Source: UBA1740 sp045587025
GTDB lineage: Bacteria; Bacillota; Clostridia; Oscillospirales; CAG-272
DNA: 24,774 nt
Direction of reading: 5' to 3'
NCBI GenBank assembly: GCA_045587025.1
Contig: JAZNBK010000055.1
Span: forward strand, 1-24,774
Below are positions 22,459-24,774 of this stretch, one piece after another. The notes below the pieces were generated by a model. The model did no database searches. It was not told the DNA's origin and saw nothing but the letters and a program-made list of their open reading frames with translations. The translations under genes and the position numbers were made by a program. The stretch's first letter is position 1, and each line of letters begins with the position of its first letter.

Positions 22459-22539
22459 GATAGATGATCTTTAACCTTCTAAAAGTGTACGCCTATTACC
22501 ATAATAGGCGTACACTTTTTATGTTTTAGTTCATCTATC
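22459..22539. repeat. Concentric palindrome around recombination site R3
   Basis: Outer arms GATAGATGA (22459-22467) and TCATCTATC (22531-22539) share an axis, within one base, with the inner 39-bp palindrome at 22481-22519. Confidence 0.65.
22481..22519. terminator. Perfect 18-bp-arm hairpin at site R3
   Basis: The arms extend CGCCTATTA / TAATAGGCG outwards to AAAAGTGTA and TACACTTTT, a perfect inverted repeat with A-rich and T-rich ends, so it can act as a terminator on both strands. It stands between any minus-strand read-through and the SLOG gene. Confidence 0.7.
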
Positions 22540-22656
22540 GGCATTAAAATGCACGATTTTTATGTTAAAATCGGGTGTTTATTGCCCCTTCGCATTGACT
22601 TCCTCTAAGATTTGTGATATAATAGAATATCTAAAACCAACTATTATGGTAATAGG
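22492..22656. promoter_or_regulatory. Putative invertible promoter, module B (R3-P2-R4), OFF orientation
   Basis: R3 contains CCTATTACCATAATAG (22492-22507); R4 contains its exact reverse complement CTATTATGGTAATAGG (22641-22656). The arms are shared with module A, but the central trinucleotide differs (CCA against GTG). A strong plus-strand promoter lies between, pointing away from the SLOG gene. After inversion its -10 would lie near 22525-22530 on the minus strand, giving an 80-nt leader to the SLOG start at 22437. R4 ends 20 bp from the stop of the recombinase gene. Confidence 0.65.
22595..22623 (+). promoter_or_regulatory. Promoter P2 inside module B
   Basis: TTGACT, 17-bp spacer, TATAAT, with the same TTTGTGATATA context as P1. 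As drawn it would read through R4 into DNA antisense to the 3' end of the recombinase gene. Confidence 0.75.
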
Positions 22657-22676
22657 TGCAGAACGAGTCAAAAAAA

Positions 22677-23603
22677 TTAAAGGAGCTTACCGAGTTTGTT
22701 CATCATTTCCTTCTTGTGCTCCATAAGAGAATGAACATATCGGTTAAGCGTTACGGTCGGGTTCTTATGACCGAGAATTTCGGAGAGCGTTTTCACATCC
22801 ATTCCACACTCTAATGCACGGGTGGCAAAGGTGTGTCGCAACGAATGAAACCCTCTGTGCGGTATATTAAGGTTCTTCAAAACCAAATCAAAGCTCCGCT
22901 GATATGATCTGATTGCAATAGGTTTTTCGCCATTCGATATGACGTATATCGAGTGGCTTTTCTTTTTTACCTCCCGTAATAAAGGAATTATCTGCCGTGG
23001 GAGTGGGATTGTACGAATAGACGATGATGTTTTGGGAGTATCCACTATTCTTGCAAATACGCCGTTTTTGTCTTTTCCATCGTGACAGGTTTTGTTGACG
23101 TGAAGCTCTGCTTTGCCAAAGTCAATGTCAGACCATTCAAGCGCAAGAAGTTCTCCAATGCGAAGCCCCGTGTAAAGGCAAAGCAATATTCCAAACAACT
23201 TTGTTTTTCCTCCCATAACATAGGCTTCTATCTGCTTCTGCTCGGTAGCGGTAAAACACTCAACCTTCTTTTCTTGTGCTTTCGGTCGCTTCACTTTATC
23301 ACCGACATATTCCTTGACATAGCCGAGGGTATATGCCATTTTTAGAGAATTTTGCACAACGGTAATGATAGCGTTCACAGAGTTCGGAGCAAGCTCTTTT
23401 CCCGTTTTCAAATTGCCGTTGGTCGATAAGTGGGTAACATAACGCTGTATAACGAGTGCCGTCAGCTCGTCAAGCTCTACATCCCCAAGATGCGGTATGA
23501 TATGCCGTTCAACGATTTCGGTATATCGCGCGCAGGTTTTGGTTTTGGACGATGGCTTTATATAGTTATCAAGCCAATCGTGTAGCCAATCTTTGTACTT
23601 CAT
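22677..23603 (-). CDS. Tyrosine recombinase, candidate inverton invertase
   Basis: 308 aa from the ATG at 23603 (GGAAGG seven bases upstream); an in-frame upstream ATG lacks a ribosome site. The N-terminal SAM-like core-binding domain (WLHDWLDNYIKPSSKTKTCA...) leads to a catalytic domain with Arg in GLRIGE, His-x-x-Arg in HSLRH, His in LGHKN and Tyr in NRYVHSL, so the active site is complete. It is shorter than the 391-aa integrase at 9485 and lacks an obvious extra arm-binding domain. It abuts module B and has its own strong promoter. It could be the invertase for both modules, the integrase of a nested element, or both. Confidence 0.88.
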   Translation of the reverse strand: MKYKDWLHDWLDNYIKPSSKTKTCARYTEIVERHIIPHLGDVELDELTALVIQRYVTHLSTNGNLKTGKELAPNSVNAIITVVQNSLKMAYTLGYVKEYVGDKVKRPKAQEKKVECFTATEQKQIEAYVMGGKTKLFGILLCLYTGLRIGELLALEWSDIDFGKAELHVNKTCHDGKDKNGVFARIVDTPKTSSSIRTIPLPRQIIPLLREVKKKSHSIYVISNGEKPIAIRSYQRSFDLVLKNLNIPHRGFHSLRHTFATRALECGMDVKTLSEILGHKNPTVTLNRYVHSLMEHKKEMMNKLGKLL

Positions 23604-23641
23604 TTTTTCACCTTCCTCTAAGTTTATTATTGCCAATAATG

Positions 23642-23675
23642 AAAAGAAAGCCGAGCAAAAGTTATGCCCGGCTTT
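23642..23675 (-). terminator. Leader hairpin/attenuator before the recombinase gene
   Basis: AAAGCCG / CGGCTTT arms followed on the minus strand by CTTTTC. It lies inside the 130-nt leader between the recombinase promoter and its start, so it may attenuate expression. Confidence 0.5.
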
Positions 23676-23741
23676 CCTGCGTTTTGAGGAACGGTTTGCA
23701 CCACCCTCGCTACAATGCTGTTCTATTTCATTTATACCTTA

Positions 23742-23770
23742 ATTATATCATTTTTTCGTGAATTTTTCAA
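23742..23770 (-). promoter_or_regulatory. Promoter of the recombinase gene
   Basis: Minus-strand TTGAAA, 17-bp spacer, TATAAT. Confidence 0.75.
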
Positions 23771-23777
23771 GGTGTAA

Positions 23778-23807
23778 GACCGCCCGAGAGGTTAGTCCCG
23801 GGCGGTC
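23778..23807 (-). terminator. GC-rich hairpin after the surface-protein gene
   Basis: Nine-bp arms GACCGCCCG / CGGGCGGTC, followed on the minus strand by TTACACCTT. The T-run is imperfect, but the position just past the stop codon fits a terminator. Confidence 0.65.
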
Positions 23808-23818
23808 GGGGTTATGCC

Positions 23819-24774
23819 TTAGATGCTATTCTTCTTTTTGAAGTAGAAGAACACACCCGTTCCGATAGCAGCTACGCCGAGAATGATGAGAATAACGATG
23901 AGTGCGATATTCGCGCCCTTCTCGATGGTGAAGTCGTACTCGGTAGCGTTGCCGTAAGCATCGGTCACAGTTACCTTGTACTCGCCAATCTCGGTAAGCT
24001 CGTCACCAACGTTGTACTCGATCTGCTCACCATTGAGCGTTACCACAACCTCTGCTTCCTCGGAAACGTCGGTAAGAGTTACTGCATCGGTGGTAGCGCC
24101 GCCGTTCTCAACGCCATTCAGAGTCAGCGTAGGAGCAGTAGCATCCACGGTTACGGTGAACTTCTGAGTCTTACCACCCGCAATGATAGATACCTCGTAA
24201 ACGCCGCTTTCGGTGAGTGCGAGAGTGCCTTTCTCGATGGTGGTTTCGTTGCCGTTGACAAGCACTTTTTCAAAGCCGGGGATAAGGTCGATTTCTTCCT
24301 CAAACTTGCCGACAGTAGGCTCTACGATGGTGAAGCTGAACTCTACCTTGTTGCCGAGCGCGTCAACGAGCTTAACGCCGTAGGTCGCAGGCTCGGTGAT
24401 CTCCTTGCCAAGCTCGTACTTGAACGCTTCGCCATTCTTGGTGACGGTAGCGGTTACGCTCTCGTTTGCGGAGATCTTCACGGAGTTCGCAAAGCCCTTG
24501 TCGTGTGCGTTTACGGAGTAGTCCACCTTGGTGTCAACGGTCACGTTGAAGGAGTGGGTTTCGCCGTTAGCAACCACGTCCACGGTGTACTTGCCGTCTG
24601 CGGTGATTTCAAGAGTTCCGTAGTTGAGTCTTGCTTCGTTGCCGTTCACAAGCACCTTTTCAAAGCCTGCAAGCTCGTCGAAGTTATGGGTGAACTTGGT
24701 CACAACGGGTTCTACGATGGTGAAGCTGAACTCTGCCTTGTTGCCGATGTCATCGGTGAGAGTTACGGTGTACT
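23819..24774 (-). CDS. Surface protein with Ig-like repeats and C-terminal membrane anchor (N-terminus outside window)
   Basis: At least 318 aa; the frame stays open to the window edge, and a GTG at 24703 is internal because the repeat continues upstream of it. About 133-residue repeats, each starting near GFEKVLVNGNE and ending EFSFTIVEP, occur nearly twice; a further unit with TLTLNGVENGG and YDFTIEKG follows. These look like bacterial Ig-like beta-sandwich modules. A single hydrophobic helix (IALIVILIILGVAAIGTGVF) plus a Lys-rich tail anchors the C-terminus in the membrane; there is no LPxTG motif. G+C is higher than in the island, so this is probably host chromosome. The ligand is unknown. 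Confidence 0.82.
   Translation of the reverse strand, partial: YTVTLTDDIGNKAEFSFTIVEPVVTKFTHNFDELAGFEKVLVNGNEARLNYGTLEITADGKYTVDVVANGETHSFNVTVDTKVDYSVNAHDKGFANSVKISANESVTATVTKNGEAFKYELGKEITEPATYGVKLVDALGNKVEFSFTIVEPTVGKFEEEIDLIPGFEKVLVNGNETTIEKGTLALTESGVYEVSIIAGGKTQKFTVTVDATAPTLTLNGVENGGATTDAVTLTDVSEEAEVVVTLNGEQIEYNVGDELTEIGEYKVTVTDAYGNATEYDFTIEKGANIALIVILIILGVAAIGTGVFFYFKKKNSI

Noticed and set aside
23819..24703. GTG at 24703 as the start of the surface protein
   Set aside because: The Ig-repeat pattern (EFSFTIVEP) continues in frame upstream to the window edge, so the true N-terminus is outside.

Overview
The window looks like a low-to-mid GC gut-type Clostridia (Firmicutes) chromosome: strong AGGAGG ribosome sites, consensus TTGACA/TATAAT promoters, a clostridial-subtype cysteine synthase, a single-chain Fe-S serine dehydratase, a DUF896 (YnzC-like) protein and lipoproteins with Gram-positive lipoboxes. 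No species call is possible from this alone.

Bases 1-8330 are ordinary chromosome: the end of an unknown gene, cysK divergent from a three-gene polar amino-acid ABC importer, a pyrophosphatase, a run of minus-strand genes (oxidoreductase, zinc-ribbon tail-anchored protein, DUF896 protein), serine dehydratase and a lipoprotein. Bases 8418-9471 form a tRNA-Ser(CGA) locus. One complete tRNA gene is preceded by four 5' fragments of a tRNA-Ser gene spaced about 180 bp apart, two of them inside a 181-bp tandem repeat. This looks like a scarred integration hot-spot.

Bases 9485-23770 are an accessory island with nearly all genes on the minus strand. It opens with a tyrosine integrase, an excisionase-type HTH protein, a MazF-like toxin, two small unknown proteins, a structured non-coding stretch, a sigma-region-4 protein and a Fur-family repressor with its own Fur box. 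Next comes a visibly A+T-rich cluster (14219-21689): a three-TM protein, a small soluble protein, a ribbon-helix-helix protein, an SPFH/band-7 protein with zinc ribbons, a four-TM protein, a zinc-ribbon/TIR/transmembrane protein and a lipoprotein. A lone SLOG-type gene (21964-22437) and a second tyrosine recombinase (22677-23603) follow.

The most striking signal is between 21750 and 22660. Two strong plus-strand promoters each sit between a pair of inverted repeats of the form CCTATTA-nnn-TAATAGG. In each pair the central trinucleotide is reverse-complementary between the two copies (GTG/CAC; CCA/TGG), and the two pairs have different trinucleotides. A tyrosine recombinase gene lies immediately next door. 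I read this as two independent invertible promoters (invertons), both captured in the OFF orientation. One would switch the TIR/SPFH membrane cluster and the other the SLOG gene. In the second module, inversion would also dismantle a perfect 18-bp-arm terminator-like hairpin in front of the SLOG gene. TIR and SLOG domains are known partners in NAD-derived nucleotide signalling in phage defence, so a phase-variable defence or stress locus is a reasonable hypothesis, not a demonstrated fact.

The window ends in a surface protein with Ig-like repeats and a C-terminal membrane anchor, cut by the window edge.
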